From Herbidospora cretacea (lineage in GTDB: Bacteria; Actinomycetota; Actinomycetes; Streptosporangiales; Streptosporangiaceae): a stretch of DNA of 64,000 bases. The position numbers and the translations under genes are program-made. Position 1 is the first letter of the stretch; each line of letters starts with the position of its first letter. The DNA lies in the NCBI RefSeq assembly GCF_001570605.1, contig NZ_BBXG01000001.1, forward strand, positions 310,001 through 374,000. Direction: 5' to 3'. Shown here in pieces: positions 46,234-55,870 of the stretch. Under the pieces are notes generated by a model that searched no databases, had not been told where the DNA came from, and was given only the letters and a program-made list of their open reading frames with translations.

Positions 46234-47775
46234 TCAGGCCGACTCGCGGCGGACCAGCCGGGCCGGGATGATCGTCTCCGTCGAGCTCTCGGTCAGCGTG
46301 CCCGACAGGCGGGCGAGCAGGCGTTCGCCGCAGGCCCGGCCGATCTCCCGCGCCGGGTTGGCCATCGTGGTCAGCCGGGGCGAGACCAGGCTCGCGGCCT
46401 CGATGTCGTCGAAGCCCATCACCGCCAGGTCGGCCGGGATCCGCAGGCCACGGGCCAGGGCGGCGTCGATCGCCCCCAGCGCCATGAGGTCGTTGGCGCA
46501 GAGCACCGCGTCGGGCGGGTCGGCGGTGCCGAGCAGCCAGGACGTGCCGCCCGCGCCGCCCGCGCGGCTGAAGCTGGTGTGCACCACCAGCCGGGGATCG
46601 GCCTCGATACCGGCCGACGCGAGCGCCAGCCGGTAGCCCGAGACTCGCTCGGCGGCGGGCCCCTCGGCGCGCGGCCCGCAGACGAACCCGATCCGCCGGT
46701 AGCCCGTCTCCAGCAGGTGGCGGGTCGCCTCGGCCGCGCCGCCCTCGTCGTCGCTGTGCACCAGGTCGACGCCGTCCTGCACCTGCACGCCGCCCAGCCG
46801 GACCACCGGCAGGCCCGCCTCGATGACCGGCAGGAGGTCCTCGGCGTGGGTGTGGAAGACGGCGAACGCGAGCCCGTCGACCTGCCGGGCGATCATCTGC
46901 TCGATCGCGGCACGTTCCATGTCCCGGTCGCCGTCGGTGTTGCTGATGATCTCGTCGTAACCGGCCGGCCGCAGCACGTCCTGCAGCCCCCGGGCCAGCG
47001 CCGGATAGAACGGGTTGGTGATGTCGGGGATGACCAGCCCGATCGTCTGGCTCCGGTTGGTCCGCAGCCCGCGCGCCAGCACGTTGGGCCGGTAGCCGAG
47101 CCGGTCGATCGCCTCCAGCACCCGCCGCCGCGTCTCCGCCGCGACCGGCCGCCGCCCGTTCAGCGTGTGGGACACCGTGGTCGCGCTGACCCCGGCCGCC
47201 TGCGCGACCAGCAGGATGCTCGGCCGCCGGGAGTCGGACCTCGGGGCGGGCGCGCGTCTGACCGGCGGCGCGGCGAACGAGGCCAGCGCCTCCCTGAGCT
47301 CCTCGCGGGCCTCCTCGGCGGCCGTGGGCGCGGGCACGCCGCCGGCCACCCGCAGGATCGCCGACTCCCACACCCGCCGGGCCGCCGCCGCGATCAGCGC
47401 CCCGGTCACGCCGGTGCCGAGCTCCTCCTCCCGCGCCGCGAACGCCTCCCGCGCGTGGGCGCGCAGGTCGGCGTTGTCGCGGTAGACGCGGGCCCGCGCC
47501 TGGTCGAGCACGCCGGTCGCCGCCACCCATTCGGCCACCACGCGCGGCACCGGCTCCCCGGGGAGCGGCCCGCGCGGCAGCAGCGGCGGATCGGCGTCGA
47601 AGTAGAGCTGCTCCTTGGCCGGGAAGTAGTTGAACACCGTCTTGACCGCGACGTCGGCCTCGGCGGCGACGTCGGCGACCGTGACGGCGGCGAACCCGCG
47701 TTCGGCGAACAGCCGCAGCGCGGCCCCGGTGATCGCCCGGCGCGTCTCGGCCTTCTTCCGCTCCCGCCGATCCAT
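46234..47775 (-). CDS. TetR-LacI fusion transcriptional regulator
   Basis: 513 residues in one uninterrupted frame. Residues 1-168 are a full TetR-type protein: helix-turn-helix [20 protein letters not shown] then [17 protein letters not shown], and a helical dimerisation part. A short Pro/Arg/Ser linker (169-184) leads into a complete LacI regulator: HTH ([20 protein letters not shown]), hinge ([21 protein letters not shown]) and sugar-sensing domain to the end ([32 protein letters not shown]). The ATG at 47775 is chosen; TATACG lies 8-14 bases ahead, suggesting a leaderless mRNA, and an ATG at 47796 would precede that. It sits between the transporter and the catabolic genes and probably controls both. 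Confidence 0.9.
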   Translation of the reverse strand: MDRRERKKAETRRAITGAALRLFAERGFAAVTVADVAAEADVAVKTVFNYFPAKEQLYFDADPPLLPRGPLPGEPVPRVVAEWVAATGVLDQARARVYRDNADLRAHAREAFAAREEELGTGVTGALIAAAARRVWESAILRVAGGVPAPTAAEEAREELREALASFAAPPVRRAPAPRSDSRRPSILLVAQAAGVSATTVSHTLNGRRPVAAETRRRVLEAIDRLGYRPNVLARGLRTNRSQTIGLVIPDITNPFYPALARGLQDVLRPAGYDEIISNTDGDRDMERAAIEQMIARQVDGLAFAVFHTHAEDLLPVIEAGLPVVRLGGVQVQDGVDLVHSDDEGGAAEATRHLLETGYRRIGFVCGPRAEGPAAERVSGYRLALASAGIEADPRLVVHTSFSRAGGAGGTSWLLGTADPPDAVLCANDLMALGAIDAALARGLRIPADLAVMGFDDIEAASLVSPRLTTMANPAREIGRACGERLLARLSGTLTESSTETIIPARLVRRESA

Positions 47776-47822
47776 GGAGGGATCGTATATCCACACGCAC
47801 CTTGCATCGGCTGTAACTTCAC

Positions 47823-49082
47823 CTACGGCGGCTCGATCCCGCCGTCCGGGCGGCGGACCCGGGCCGACCAGCGTTCGTGGAGGTGCTTCTCCGGGGGGAA
47901 CCTCGCGGCGGCGCGTTCGTCGAGGTCGACGCCCCAGCCGGGGGTGTCGTGCGGGAAGAGGTAGCCGCCGACCGGGTTGACGGTGCCGGGGAAGACCTCG
48001 GCGACCGGGTCGGGGTAGACGTGGCCCTCCTGGATCTGGAAGGCGTGGGTGGTGACGTCCAGGGCGATGTTGGCCGCCGCGCCGACCGGGGAGACGTCGG
48101 CGGGGGAGTGCCAGGCGGTGCCGACGCCGTTCAGCTCGCAGAGGGCCACCAGCTTCCGGGCGGGCGTCAGGCCGCCGATCGCCGAGACGTGCAGGCGCAG
48201 GAGGTCGACGCCGCCGTTCATGACGAGCCGCGCCGCGTCGGCCACCGACCCGAGCTGCTCCCCGGCCGCGATCGGCATCGGGGCCGCCGCCCGCACCTCG
48301 GGCAGCCGGTCGTAGTGCTCGGGCGCGATCGGGTCCTCCAGGAAGAACAGCCGGTACGGCTCCAGCGCCCGCGCCAGCTGGACCGCCTGCTTGACCGTGA
48401 GCCGGGAGTGGACGTCGTGCAGCAGCCCCGGCTCCTCGCCCAGCTCCTGGCGGGCCCGCTCGAACAGGTGAGGCGTCTCGCGGAGATAGCGCTGGACGTC
48501 CCAGCCGTCGGGATAGGGCGACGACGGGTAGCCGTTCGGCGAGCCCGGGGCGCCGTAGTGGCCCAGGCCCGGCGCCCCGGTCTGCAACCGGACGTTGCGG
48601 TAGCCCGCCTCCAGCAGCCGCCGGGCGTGGTCGAGGGTCGCCTCGACCGTCGCGCCCTCGGCGTGGAGGTAGGTGTCGGCCGCCGCTCTGACCCGGCCGC
48701 CCAGGAGTTCGTAGACGGGCATGCCGGCGCGCTTGCCCATGATGTCCCAGAGCGCCTGGTCCACGCCGGAGAGCGCGCTGTTCAGCACCGGGCCGCCCCG
48801 CCAGTAGGACGAGTAGTGGACCATCCGGACGATGTCCTCGATGTCGGCCGGATGACGGCCGATCAGCAGGGGCCCGACGTGCTCGTCGACGGCCGCGGCC
48901 ACGGAGTGGAAGCGCTGGGTGAAGGTGGCGCAGCCCAGGCCGTACAGGCCCGGATCCGAGGTGTCGACCCGGACCACCACGAGCGGCGGCCCGCCGGGGG
49001 CGGTGACGATCGAGCGGACCCCGGTGATCCGGAGGTTGTCGCGGGACGGCCAGGGTGCCTGGGTCTCCTCGATCACGTTCAT
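47823..49082 (-). CDS. Enolase-superfamily sugar-acid dehydratase (ManD-like)
   Basis: 419 residues. Mandelate-racemase/enolase fold: the N-terminal capping region begins [11 protein letters not shown]. In the barrel the metal-ligand Asp is in [10 protein letters not shown], Glu in [11 protein letters not shown] and Glu in [10 protein letters not shown], with the catalytic His region [12 protein letters not shown]. This pattern is that of the D-mannonate/D-gluconate dehydratase group. Its ATG overlaps the dehydrogenase stop by four bases. Together they would oxidise and dehydrate a sugar acid taken up by the ABC system. Confidence 0.9.
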   Translation of the reverse strand: MNVIEETQAPWPSRDNLRITGVRSIVTAPGGPPLVVVRVDTSDPGLYGLGCATFTQRFHSVAAAVDEHVGPLLIGRHPADIEDIVRMVHYSSYWRGGPVLNSALSGVDQALWDIMGKRAGMPVYELLGGRVRAAADTYLHAEGATVEATLDHARRLLEAGYRNVRLQTGAPGLGHYGAPGSPNGYPSSPYPDGWDVQRYLRETPHLFERARQELGEEPGLLHDVHSRLTVKQAVQLARALEPYRLFFLEDPIAPEHYDRLPEVRAAAPMPIAAGEQLGSVADAARLVMNGGVDLLRLHVSAIGGLTPARKLVALCELNGVGTAWHSPADVSPVGAAANIALDVTTHAFQIQEGHVYPDPVAEVFPGTVNPVGGYLFPHDTPGWGVDLDERAAARFPPEKHLHERWSARVRRPDGGIEPP

Positions 49083-49933
49083 CTGCCCTCCACGGGGAAC
49101 AGGTGCTCGGCGCGGAAGCCGAGGAGCGTCTCGGCCACCGTCAGGTCGACCGGGGCCTCGCGGCCCTCGAACCTCCGGCGGCGTTCGACGCCCGGGTGGA
49201 AGCGGTCGAGCAGGTCCTCCGTCGGCTGCGGCGCGAGCGTCGCCGGGGCCGTCACGAAGACGGCGTGGTAGCCGGTGAGCGGCGCGGTCAGGGCCAGCCA
49301 CGCCGCGCGGGCGGCATCCCGGTCGTCCAGGTACGTCCACAGTTCCGAGGCCCCCGAGCCGGGGTCCCCGGCGTAGCGGGCGGCGGTCGTGTCGAACTTG
49401 TCGCCGGGCCCGCCGAGCAGCGGATAGCGCAGCGCCACCACGCCCGTCCCGAACCGGCGCGCCATCATCTCCCCGGTCGCCTCGTCGGCCTGTTTCGAGA
49501 GCCCGTAGGGGTCCTCGTTCTGGAGCGGGAGCCGCTCGTCGATCGGCAGATAGGCGGGGTGCAGCGGCTTGGCCGCCCACGGCATGCCGGTCACCGACAG
49601 GCTGCTGGCCAGCGCCACCCGGGATACCCCGGCCTGCCCGGCCTCCTCCAGCACCACGAAGGTCGAGCGGGTGTTGCCGCAGTAGACCTCCTCCGGCGTG
49701 CCCAGCGTCGGCGCCGGGATCGCGGCGAAGTGGAGCACCGCGTCGACCCCGGCGAGCGCCCGCCGGACCGTCGCCGGGTCGCCCGCGTCGCCCACCACGA
49801 CCCGCGGCGCGTTGGGGGCCACCCGATCGAGCGCGGTCGCCTCGACCCCCAGCTCCGCCAGCAGCGCGAGCGTGGCCCTTCCCAGCCTGCCCGCCGCCCC
49901 CGTGACCAGCACCCGGCGGGGTGTGTCGGCCAT
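49079..49933 (-). CDS. NAD-dependent epimerase/dehydratase-family protein, uronate-dehydrogenase-like
   Basis: 284 residues from the ATG at 49933, which has aggagg ahead. Short-chain dehydrogenase fold: [15 protein letters not shown], catalytic Ser in ASSLSVTG and YGLSK (YxxxK). The closest functional idea is uronate or sugar-1-dehydrogenase, because it is coupled to a sugar-acid dehydratase; this is inference. It is the first gene of a two-gene operon behind a LacI operator. Confidence 0.87.
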   Translation of the reverse strand: MADTPRRVLVTGAAGRLGRATLALLAELGVEATALDRVAPNAPRVVVGDAGDPATVRRALAGVDAVLHFAAIPAPTLGTPEEVYCGNTRSTFVVLEEAGQAGVSRVALASSLSVTGMPWAAKPLHPAYLPIDERLPLQNEDPYGLSKQADEATGEMMARRFGTGVVALRYPLLGGPGDKFDTTAARYAGDPGSGASELWTYLDDRDAARAAWLALTAPLTGYHAVFVTAPATLAPQPTEDLLDRFHPGVERRRRFEGREAPVDLTVAETLLGFRAEHLFPVEGR

Positions 49934-49947
49934 TCGATCACCCTCCT

Positions 49948-49975
49948 GCAAAACGTTTTGCTTACGAGCAAAACG
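49948..49975. promoter_or_regulatory. LacI-type operator
   Basis: A perfect 14-bp palindrome GCAAAACGTTTTGC (49948-49961) with a central CG, as LacI-family proteins bind, followed by another half-site GCAAAACG at 49968-49975. It lies 15 bases upstream of the dehydrogenase start and is the likely target of the TetR-LacI fusion protein. Confidence 0.8.
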
Positions 49976-50029
49976 CGGCGTGCAGGGGTTTGTCAACGCA
50001 CTTCGCTGGGGGATCTTATAGCCGGTATA

Positions 50030-50614
50030 TCAGGCGTTCACCGAGACCGGGATCGTGTAGCCCTGACGGCAGGTGTCGCCCAACGTCCTGCTGTCGCAGC
50101 CCTTCACCCAGAAGGTGAACCGGGCCGCGTAGCCGCCGCTGGTGATCTGACCGGTCGGGACCGGGTGCACGACCTTGCCCGCCGTCCGCGAACCGGTCTT
50201 GATCCGGTACGACGGATACGACAGCGCCAGCCCGCCCAGGTCGCCCGGAGGGTTCACGGTCCAGTAGACCCGCCAGTAGTCGTAGTTGAACGGGTTGGAC
50301 GGCCCCCACCGGAACACCGCCTTGCCGTTCTGCCGGTAGGCCGCCACGATCATCCGCTGGCCCTGGTCGGGCGTCCAGGCGACCTGGCCCCACTGGAACG
50401 ACTGCTTGCGCCCGTTGGCGTTGGGCACGCTCCGCTCCTCGCCGGTCGGGCAGCCGAGTGGGCCGTTCTGGCCGCCGAGCGAGTGCCAGAAGTCGCCGAT
50501 CAGCCCGTACGGCTGGACCGGGCACGGCGCGGCCGAGGCGGCGGTGGTGGTGGTGGGCAGGACCCCGGCCACGACGGCGGCGAGGGTCAGGAGGGCGCGG
50601 GACGAGGGTCGCAT
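50030..50614 (-). CDS. Secreted LGFP-repeat-like protein
   Basis: 194 residues from the ATG at 50614 (aggag ahead). Signal peptide MRPSSRALLTLAAVVAGVLP then TTTTAASAAPC. The mature part starts with a motif like LGFP repeats (LGGQNGPLGCPTGEERSV, then FQWGQVAW and a second FRWGPSNPF), which bind cell-wall glycans in actinobacteria. Two later Cys (in KGCDSRTLGDTC) may form a disulfide. The function beyond surface association is unknown. Confidence 0.8.
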   Translation of the reverse strand: MRPSSRALLTLAAVVAGVLPTTTTAASAAPCPVQPYGLIGDFWHSLGGQNGPLGCPTGEERSVPNANGRKQSFQWGQVAWTPDQGQRMIVAAYRQNGKAVFRWGPSNPFNYDYWRVYWTVNPPGDLGGLALSYPSYRIKTGSRTAGKVVHPVPTGQITSGGYAARFTFWVKGCDSRTLGDTCRQGYTIPVSVNA

Positions 50615-50687
50615 CTGAGGCTCCTTGATAGGGGGGGACGCCTTCAACGATGCGATCTCGGCCCCTTCCGCCGCAGGAGGGCCAGCC

Positions 50688-51227
50688 CTACGGAAAACGG
50701 ATGAAACCCGGGGGTACGTGGGGGACCAGCCAGACCCTGTTGGCGCTGACCCGGAACTCGTGCCCGTCCCGGTGCATCGAACCGGCCTCGACCGTCAGGA
50801 TCACCGGCCGGCCGCGCCGCGACCCGACCCGCGTGGCCGTCTCGACGTCTGCCGACAGGTGGACGTGGTGGCGGGCCATCCGCTGGAGCCCGCCGGCGCG
50901 GATCACGTCCAGGACCGGGGCGACGGTCCCGTGGTAGAGCAGCTCCGGCGGTTCGACCACCGGCAGGTCGAGGTCGACCTCGACCGAGTGGCCCTGGCTG
51001 GCGCGGATGCGGCCGTCGTCGATGACGTAGCGCTTCTTGTCGTTGGCCTCGACCACGTGGTCGAGCTCGGCCCGGTCGAAGGGGAAGCCGTGGGCGGCGG
51101 CGGCCCTGATCAGGTCGTCCACCGGGGTCCAGCCGTTCTCGTCGAGGACCAGCCCGATGCGTTCCGGCTCGTGCCGCAGGTGCTTGGCCAGGTACTTGGA
51201 GATGCGCACCATGCGCTTGTCGTCCAT
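50688..51227 (-). CDS. kptA: RNA 2'-phosphotransferase (KptA/Tpt1)
   Basis: 179 residues, the usual size. It transfers the 2'-phosphate of spliced RNA to NAD. The four-residue active-site pattern is visible: Arg/His in KYLAKHLRHEPERIGL, the motif IRASQGHS, LLYHGT and the Arg in VGSRRGRPVIL. Bacterial RNA substrates are unclear because tRNA splicing of the yeast type is absent. The ATG at 51227 is chosen over an upstream extension. Confidence 0.93.
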   Translation of the reverse strand: MDDKRMVRISKYLAKHLRHEPERIGLVLDENGWTPVDDLIRAAAAHGFPFDRAELDHVVEANDKKRYVIDDGRIRASQGHSVEVDLDLPVVEPPELLYHGTVAPVLDVIRAGGLQRMARHHVHLSADVETATRVGSRRGRPVILTVEAGSMHRDGHEFRVSANRVWLVPHVPPGFIRFP

Positions 51228-51324
51228 GGCCGTCGATTGTCCCGAAAAAGGGTTGTGAAGAAAAAGTGTTATCCGCAGGTCACGTGGGGGTCTCCGGTTC
51301 AGACATCCCCTACGAAGGACAACC

Positions 51325-52629
51325 ATGACTCAGACAGTTCCCCGCCGGCGCACCGCGCTCGTCGTGGGCGCCTTGGTGGCCGCCCTGAGCGCGTCCCTGA
51401 TCACCGGTGTCGGGCCCGCCGAGGCCGCCGACACGCTGGTCTCGCAGGGTCGGCCCGCGGTGGCATCGTCGGTCGAGCGGGGCGACCTGTCGGCGGCCGC
51501 GGCCTTCGACGGCAAGACGAACACCCGCTGGTCCAGCAAGTTCGCCGACCCGCAGTGGATCCGCCTCGACCTGGGCAAGGTCACGCCGATCACCCGGATC
51601 GTGCTCAACTGGGAGGCCGCGTACTCGACCGCCTTCCAGATCCAGACCTCGAACGACGCCGCCTCGTGGAAGACCATCCACACCACGACGGCCGGCAAGG
51701 GCGGCGTGCAGACGGTCAACGCGTCCGCGAGCGCCCGCTACGTGCGCCTGTACTCCACCAAGCGCAAGACCGTGTACGGCGTCTCCCTCTGGGAGTTCCA
51801 GGTCTTCGGCAACGGCTCGGGCACCTCCACCCCGACCCCTGCTCCTTCGACGACCCCGAAGCCGACGCCCTCGTCCCAGCCGTCGGCGAGCACCGGCAAG
51901 AAGGGTGTCGCCGTCTGGCAGATCCCCGGCGTCAACGCCGCCGTGGCCAACGCCAACGCCAACTGGTACTACACCTGGGCCGTCGACCACCCCAACATCA
52001 CCACCCCGTCGAACAGCCAGTTCGTCCCGATGATCTGGGGCGCCAACAGCGTCACCGACGCCAACCTGGCCAAGGCCAAGGCCGCCGGCCCCTACCTCCT
52101 CGGCTTCAACGAGCCCGACTTCGCCGACCAGTCGAACATCACGGTCGAGCGGGCCCTCGAACTGTGGCCCAGGCTCCAGGACGCCGGCAAGATCCTCGGC
52201 GCCCCCGCCGTCGCGTGGGGCGGCGACCGCGCGGGCGGCTGGCTCGACCGCTTCATGACCGGTGTGAAGCAGAAGGGCTACCGCGTCGACTTCATCCCGC
52301 TGCACTGGTACGGCGGCGACTTCGTCACCGAGCGTGCCGTCAGCCAGCTCAAGGGCTACCTCCAGGCCGTGTACGACCGCTACAAGAAGCCCATCTGGCT
52401 GACCGAGTTCGCCCTGATCGACTTCAGCAACGGCACCCGCTTCCCGACCGAGGCCCAGCAGGCCGCGTTCGTGACCGAGTCGGCCAAGATGCTCCAGTCG
52501 CTCCCGTTCGTCGAGCGCTACGCGTGGTTCGGCATCGGCGCGGGCGCCAGCGGCGTCAACAGCGGCCTGTTCCGCGACAACGGCACGCCCACCCAGGCGG
52601 GCCGCGCCTTCCAGGCTCTGCCGCGCTAG
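51325..52629 (+). CDS. Secreted GH128-type beta-1,3-glucanase with CBM32/F5-8C domain
   Basis: 434 residues. Signal peptide to about residue 35 (ends AEAAD). A discoidin/CBM32-like carbohydrate-binding domain (about 36-170; NTRWSSKFADPQWIRLDLGK) follows, then a Thr/Pro/Ser linker (172-192). The C-terminal glycosyl-hydrolase catalytic domain of the Asl1/GH128 type has acid/base Glu263 in GFNEPD and nucleophile Glu361 in WLTEFAL. It probably hydrolyses fungal or plant beta-1,3-glucan outside the cell. Gene followed by strong hairpins. Confidence 0.92.
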   Translation: MTQTVPRRRTALVVGALVAALSASLITGVGPAEAADTLVSQGRPAVASSVERGDLSAAAAFDGKTNTRWSSKFADPQWIRLDLGKVTPITRIVLNWEAAYSTAFQIQTSNDAASWKTIHTTTAGKGGVQTVNASASARYVRLYSTKRKTVYGVSLWEFQVFGNGSGTSTPTPAPSTTPKPTPSSQPSASTGKKGVAVWQIPGVNAAVANANANWYYTWAVDHPNITTPSNSQFVPMIWGANSVTDANLAKAKAAGPYLLGFNEPDFADQSNITVERALELWPRLQDAGKILGAPAVAWGGDRAGGWLDRFMTGVKQKGYRVDFIPLHWYGGDFVTERAVSQLKGYLQAVYDRYKKPIWLTEFALIDFSNGTRFPTEAQQAAFVTESAKMLQSLPFVERYAWFGIGAGASGVNSGLFRDNGTPTQAGRAFQALPR

Positions 52630-52648
52630 TCACCGCAGCGGCAGGACC

Positions 52649-52746
52649 GCCATCCCGGGACCCGCACCCCCGGCCTCACCGCCCGGGTCCCGGGATGGCC
52701 CTGCGACAAGCCCGTTCGGCCGCGGCGAAGGCGACCGAGCGGGCTT
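52649..52746 (+). terminator. Two successive terminator hairpins after the glucanase gene
   Basis: First stem: gccatcccgggacccg (52649-52664) with its perfect complement at 52684-52699. Second stem: aagcccgttcgg (52708-52719) with ccgagcgggctt (52735-52746), one T-G mispair, followed by tt. Either can stop the rightward transcript. Confidence 0.75.
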
Positions 52747-52835
52747 TTCCGTACGGGCCGCTCGCGTTGTCGATCACCATGGCCCGAGAAGTGCGACAGC
52801 TCGGCCATCACGCCGGCGAGGCTCGACGCCGAGGA

Positions 52836-53318
52836 TCACGAACGGGTGTAGCCCGCCAAGGTGGTGTCGATGATCTGGGCGCCGTCGAGCGGGGGCCCGG
52901 CCGGGTCCCACCAGTGGATGGCGGTGATCTCCTCGTTCGGCGTGAAGGCGTCGTGGCGGACGGCGGTCTCGCCGGTGAAGACGGCCGCGTACTCGGTGCG
53001 GGGCGGCCGGGTGAGCCGGAAGTGCGCGTAGCCCGCCAGGGTCAGCGCGGGCAGGTGCAGGCCGCTCTCCTCGCGCAGTTCCCGCACGGCGGCCTCAAGC
53101 GGGGTCTCGCCGGGGTCGATCCCGCCTCCCGGCAGTTCCCACTGGCCGCGGTAGCGGTCGTACACCAGCAGGAGATGTCCTTCGCACCAGACCGCGACCA
53201 GCGAGGCGGGCATCGGCGCGTCGCCGGGCGGGAGGGCTCCGTCCGCTGCGGGGAGGAAGGCGGTCAGCGCGTCGCCGGTCCGCTCGTCCAGGGCCAGATA
53301 TGGGTTCATGAGGTCCAT
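52836..53318 (-). CDS. Nudix hydrolase
   Basis: 160 residues. The Nudix box [20 protein letters not shown] then ESGL is complete (G-x5-E-x7-REUxEExGU). [15 protein letters not shown] strand precedes it. The nucleotide or related pyrophosphate substrate cannot be told. Alternative start MNPYLAL lies nine bases in. Confidence 0.93.
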   Translation of the reverse strand: MDLMNPYLALDERTGDALTAFLPAADGALPPGDAPMPASLVAVWCEGHLLLVYDRYRGQWELPGGGIDPGETPLEAAVRELREESGLHLPALTLAGYAHFRLTRPPRTEYAAVFTGETAVRHDAFTPNEEITAIHWWDPAGPPLDGAQIIDTTLAGYTRS

Positions 53319-53350
53319 GGTGAGCTGACATGGTGAGCTGACAGGATCGG

Positions 53351-54157
53351 GTGGTGATCGAGGCGATGCAGGAACTCACCTCCCGCGCCTGGTTCCCCGG
53401 TGCCCGCTGGCACATCGGCGACCTCGCCTGGGGGCTGCGGCAGCACACCGGCCGGGAGCACGAGTGGCCGACGAAGGTGTGGCGGTCCGAAGGCGAGGTG
53501 GTCGCGTGGGGGTGGGCGGAGCTGCCCGGTCATCTCAACCTCCAGGCGGTCGACGAGCGCTGGGCCGGTGAGGTGCTCGACTGGTTCGCCGGGATCACCG
53601 AGCCCGAAAGCGTCGTCGTCTCCAGTGCCGAGCCCCACCTGATGCGCGCCGTCGAGGCGCGCGGGTTCGCGCGGCGGGAGGGGCCCTTCTTCCTGCATCT
53701 CGTACGCGACCTCGACGGCCTGGCCCAGCCCGGCGCCGAGTGTCGGCCCGTCACCGACGTCGCGGGCCGGGTCCGGGCCCACCGGGAGGCGTTCTACCCG
53801 TCGAGGGTCACCGAGGAGAGCTACCGCGCGGTCCAGGGGACCTGGCCGTACCGGAAGGAGCTCGATGTCGTCGCCCGTGTGGAGGGCGAGGTGGCCGCCT
53901 ACTGCCTGGCCTGGCTCGACGACGCCCGCGGGGCGGTGCTGATCGAGCCGGTCGGCACCGTGCCCGACCACCGGGGGAAGGGGCTCGCCAGGGACGTCTG
54001 CCTGGCCGCGCTGCACGCCGCCAGGGCGCTCGGGGCCGAGATCGCCACGGTCAGTCCCCGGGGCGACGACGCCTGGCCGATTCCGGCTCGTCTGTACCGT
54101 TCGTTAGGGTTCAACCAAGTTGCCCGGACCGTGCATTATGGTGTGGCCCGACGATAA
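53351..54157 (+). CDS. GNAT-family acetyltransferase
   Basis: 268 residues, probably a tandem-type GNAT with a degenerate N-terminal half. The second half holds the core [20 protein letters not shown] (acetyl-CoA loop RGKGLA) and the final [12 protein letters not shown]. Contains one TTA codon at 54104-54106. The likely start is GTG 53351. Substrate unknown. Confidence 0.87.
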   Translation: MVIEAMQELTSRAWFPGARWHIGDLAWGLRQHTGREHEWPTKVWRSEGEVVAWGWAELPGHLNLQAVDERWAGEVLDWFAGITEPESVVVSSAEPHLMRAVEARGFARREGPFFLHLVRDLDGLAQPGAECRPVTDVAGRVRAHREAFYPSRVTEESYRAVQGTWPYRKELDVVARVEGEVAAYCLAWLDDARGAVLIEPVGTVPDHRGKGLARDVCLAALHAARALGAEIATVSPRGDDAWPIPARLYRSLGFNQVARTVHYGVARR

Positions 54158-54166
54158 GGAGACCTG

Positions 54167-54349
54167 GTGGACCTGAAGGCTACGTTCGACGCCATCGACG
54201 CCGACCACGACGGATTCGTGACCGAGGCGGAGATCGTCGCCCACTTCCCCCACCTCCCCGCCGAGGCCCTGGGCGCGTACGCCACCGGGCTCGACGCCGA
54301 CGGCGACGGCCGCTACTCCTTCGAGGAATTCTCCCGCCTCCTCGGGTAA
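54167..54349 (+). CDS. EF-hand microprotein (two calcium loops)
   Basis: 60 residues from a GTG with aaggaga ahead. Two canonical 12-residue EF loops: residues 11-22 (DADHDGFVTEAE) and 43-54 (DADGDGRYSFEE), each with acidic ligands at positions 1, 3, 5 and 12. No signal peptide, so it is a cytosolic calcium sensor or buffer. It lies 31 bases ahead of the sigma-factor gene on the same strand. Confidence 0.92.
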   Translation: MDLKATFDAIDADHDGFVTEAEIVAHFPHLPAEALGAYATGLDADGDGRYSFEEFSRLLG

Positions 54350-54380
54350 TGTCCCGGCTCTCCGCGCCATAGAGGGGGAT

Positions 54381-54962
54381 GTGACCCCCGATGACTTCGA
54401 GGCCGTCTACCGCGGCACCTACGAACGGCTGACGCGCTACGCGGTGCGCCGCTGCGCCTCCGCGCAGGACGCCGCCGACGTGGTCGCCGACACCTACGCC
54501 GTGGCCTGGCGAAGACGCGACCGGATCCCCGGCGGCGGCGACGCCGTCCTCTGGCTGTACGCGGTCGCCCGCCGGGTGCTCTCCGAGCACCGCAGGAGAG
54601 ACCACCGCCACCGCGACGCGCGGCTCGACGCCGAGATGGCCGACCTCTACGCCCGGACGCCCGGCGTCGAGATGAGCGTGATCGGCCAGACCTTCCGCGC
54701 GCTCCCCGACGGCGACCGCGAACTGCTCGCCCTGGTCGCCTGGGAAGGGCTCGGCCACGACGAGATCGCCGTGACGCTCGGCATCACGCGCAACAACGTC
54801 CGCGTCCGCCTGCACCGTGCCCGCCGCCGGTTCGCCAAGGCGCTGGCCGCCAACGGCGTGCCCACCGCGTTCGCCCTCGAGCCTGTCTCTCAGGCAGATT
54901 CCGGAACGCGAGCCACAGACGGCCTTCGGCCGCCCGCGCCTCACTTGGGAGAGACCCGATGA
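54381..54962 (+). CDS. ECF-type RNA polymerase sigma factor
   Basis: 193 residues from a GTG. Region 2 (ASAQDAADVVADTYAVAWRR) and region 4 (LPDGDRELLALVAWEGLGHD then EIAVTLGITRNNVRVRLHRA) are clear. A 30-residue C-terminal tail follows. Its stop overlaps the start of the membrane-protein gene by ATGA, typical of a sigma/anti-sigma pair. Confidence 0.92.
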   Translation: MTPDDFEAVYRGTYERLTRYAVRRCASAQDAADVVADTYAVAWRRRDRIPGGGDAVLWLYAVARRVLSEHRRRDHRHRDARLDAEMADLYARTPGVEMSVIGQTFRALPDGDRELLALVAWEGLGHDEIAVTLGITRNNVRVRLHRARRRFAKALAANGVPTAFALEPVSQADSGTRATDGLRPPAPHLGETR

Positions 54963-55834
54963 CCGACCTTCTCACGACCATCGATCCCGCCCGCAAGGGG
55001 GGCGACCCGGACGCGCCGGGCGCCCGTGCGCTGCTGGCCCGGGTGATGAGCGAGCCCGTACCGGCGCGGCGGCGCGGGCGGCGGTTCCTGCGGCCCGCGC
55101 TGGTGGCCGTGGCCGCCGGGCTGATCGTGACCGTGACGCCGCCGCAGGTGGTGACCTCCTACGCCAACGCGGCCGTCGAGATCCACCGTGAGGGCGACCA
55201 GTACGTCGCCCGGGTCCTCGATCCCTTCGCCGACCGTGAAAGGTTCACCGAGGCGTTCCGGGCCGTCGGGCTCGACGTGCGGATCGAGGCGCTGCCGGCC
55301 TCGCCGCTGTCGGCCGGGAGGTCGATGGGGCTGATGATCGGCGGCACGTTCGACCGTCCCGGGGAGATCGGCGGGGAGTTCGCCTACGGCGGGGTCGTGC
55401 TGAGCGCCGACCCCGAGCCGAAGGGCTGCGAACCCTCCCGGCCGGGGTGCGCGATGGTCATCAGGGTGCCCGCGGGGTTCCCCGGGTCGGTGAGCGTCCG
55501 CCTCGGGCGGCCCGCGCGGCCGGGGGAGGAGTACGCCGACTACGACAAGGCGCTCGGGCCCGGCGGGCCGCTGCACGGCGTGAGGCTGCGGGACGGCGCG
55601 CCCGTGCGGGAGGTCAGGGCCGAGGCGGAGCGGCGGGGCCTGCGGGTGACGTACCGGGAGATCAGGATCGCGCCCGACGGAGGGCTGTCCTTCGTGGACA
55701 CCGCGGCGGGGGAGAAGTGGACCGTGTGGAACGCCTGGCAGGTCCGCGCGGGGGAGGTCCGGCTGCTGGTGACCGAACAGCGGCTCAGTCAGAACCCGTT
55801 TTACAACGGGTCCGCGCCACCCCCCAACCTCTAG
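54959..55834 (+). CDS. Putative membrane partner of the sigma factor (anti-sigma-like)
   Basis: 291 residues. Cytosolic N-terminus of about 45 residues ending in an Arg-rich stretch, one membrane span (about 46-62, LVAVAAGLIVTVTPP) and a large extracytoplasmic domain with no recognised motif. Position directly behind the sigma gene suggests an anti-sigma or stress sensor; no zinc-type (ZAS) motif is seen, so this is inference from context. Confidence 0.75.
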   Translation: MTDLLTTIDPARKGGDPDAPGARALLARVMSEPVPARRRGRRFLRPALVAVAAGLIVTVTPPQVVTSYANAAVEIHREGDQYVARVLDPFADRERFTEAFRAVGLDVRIEALPASPLSAGRSMGLMIGGTFDRPGEIGGEFAYGGVVLSADPEPKGCEPSRPGCAMVIRVPAGFPGSVSVRLGRPARPGEEYADYDKALGPGGPLHGVRLRDGAPVREVRAEAERRGLRVTYREIRIAPDGGLSFVDTAAGEKWTVWNAWQVRAGEVRLLVTEQRLSQNPFYNGSAPPPNL

Positions 55835-55840
55835 GCGGCA

Positions 55841-55870
55841 TTGACCCGAGATGTACCACCCCGTAACAAT
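55841..55870 (+). promoter_or_regulatory. Promoter of the Ebo-like operon
   Basis: TTGACC (55841-55846), a 17-base spacer, then TAACAAT (55864-55870) fit a housekeeping-sigma promoter. Transcription would begin near 55877, giving about a 170-base leader before the ATG at 56047. The leader contains no convincing gene. Confidence 0.65.

Noticed and set aside
46234-47775. The TetR-LacI protein as two genes joined by an assembly error
   Set aside because: The frame is continuous, with a natural Pro/Arg/Ser linker and no leftover stop, start or ribosome site at the joint; re-sequencing would still be the decisive test.
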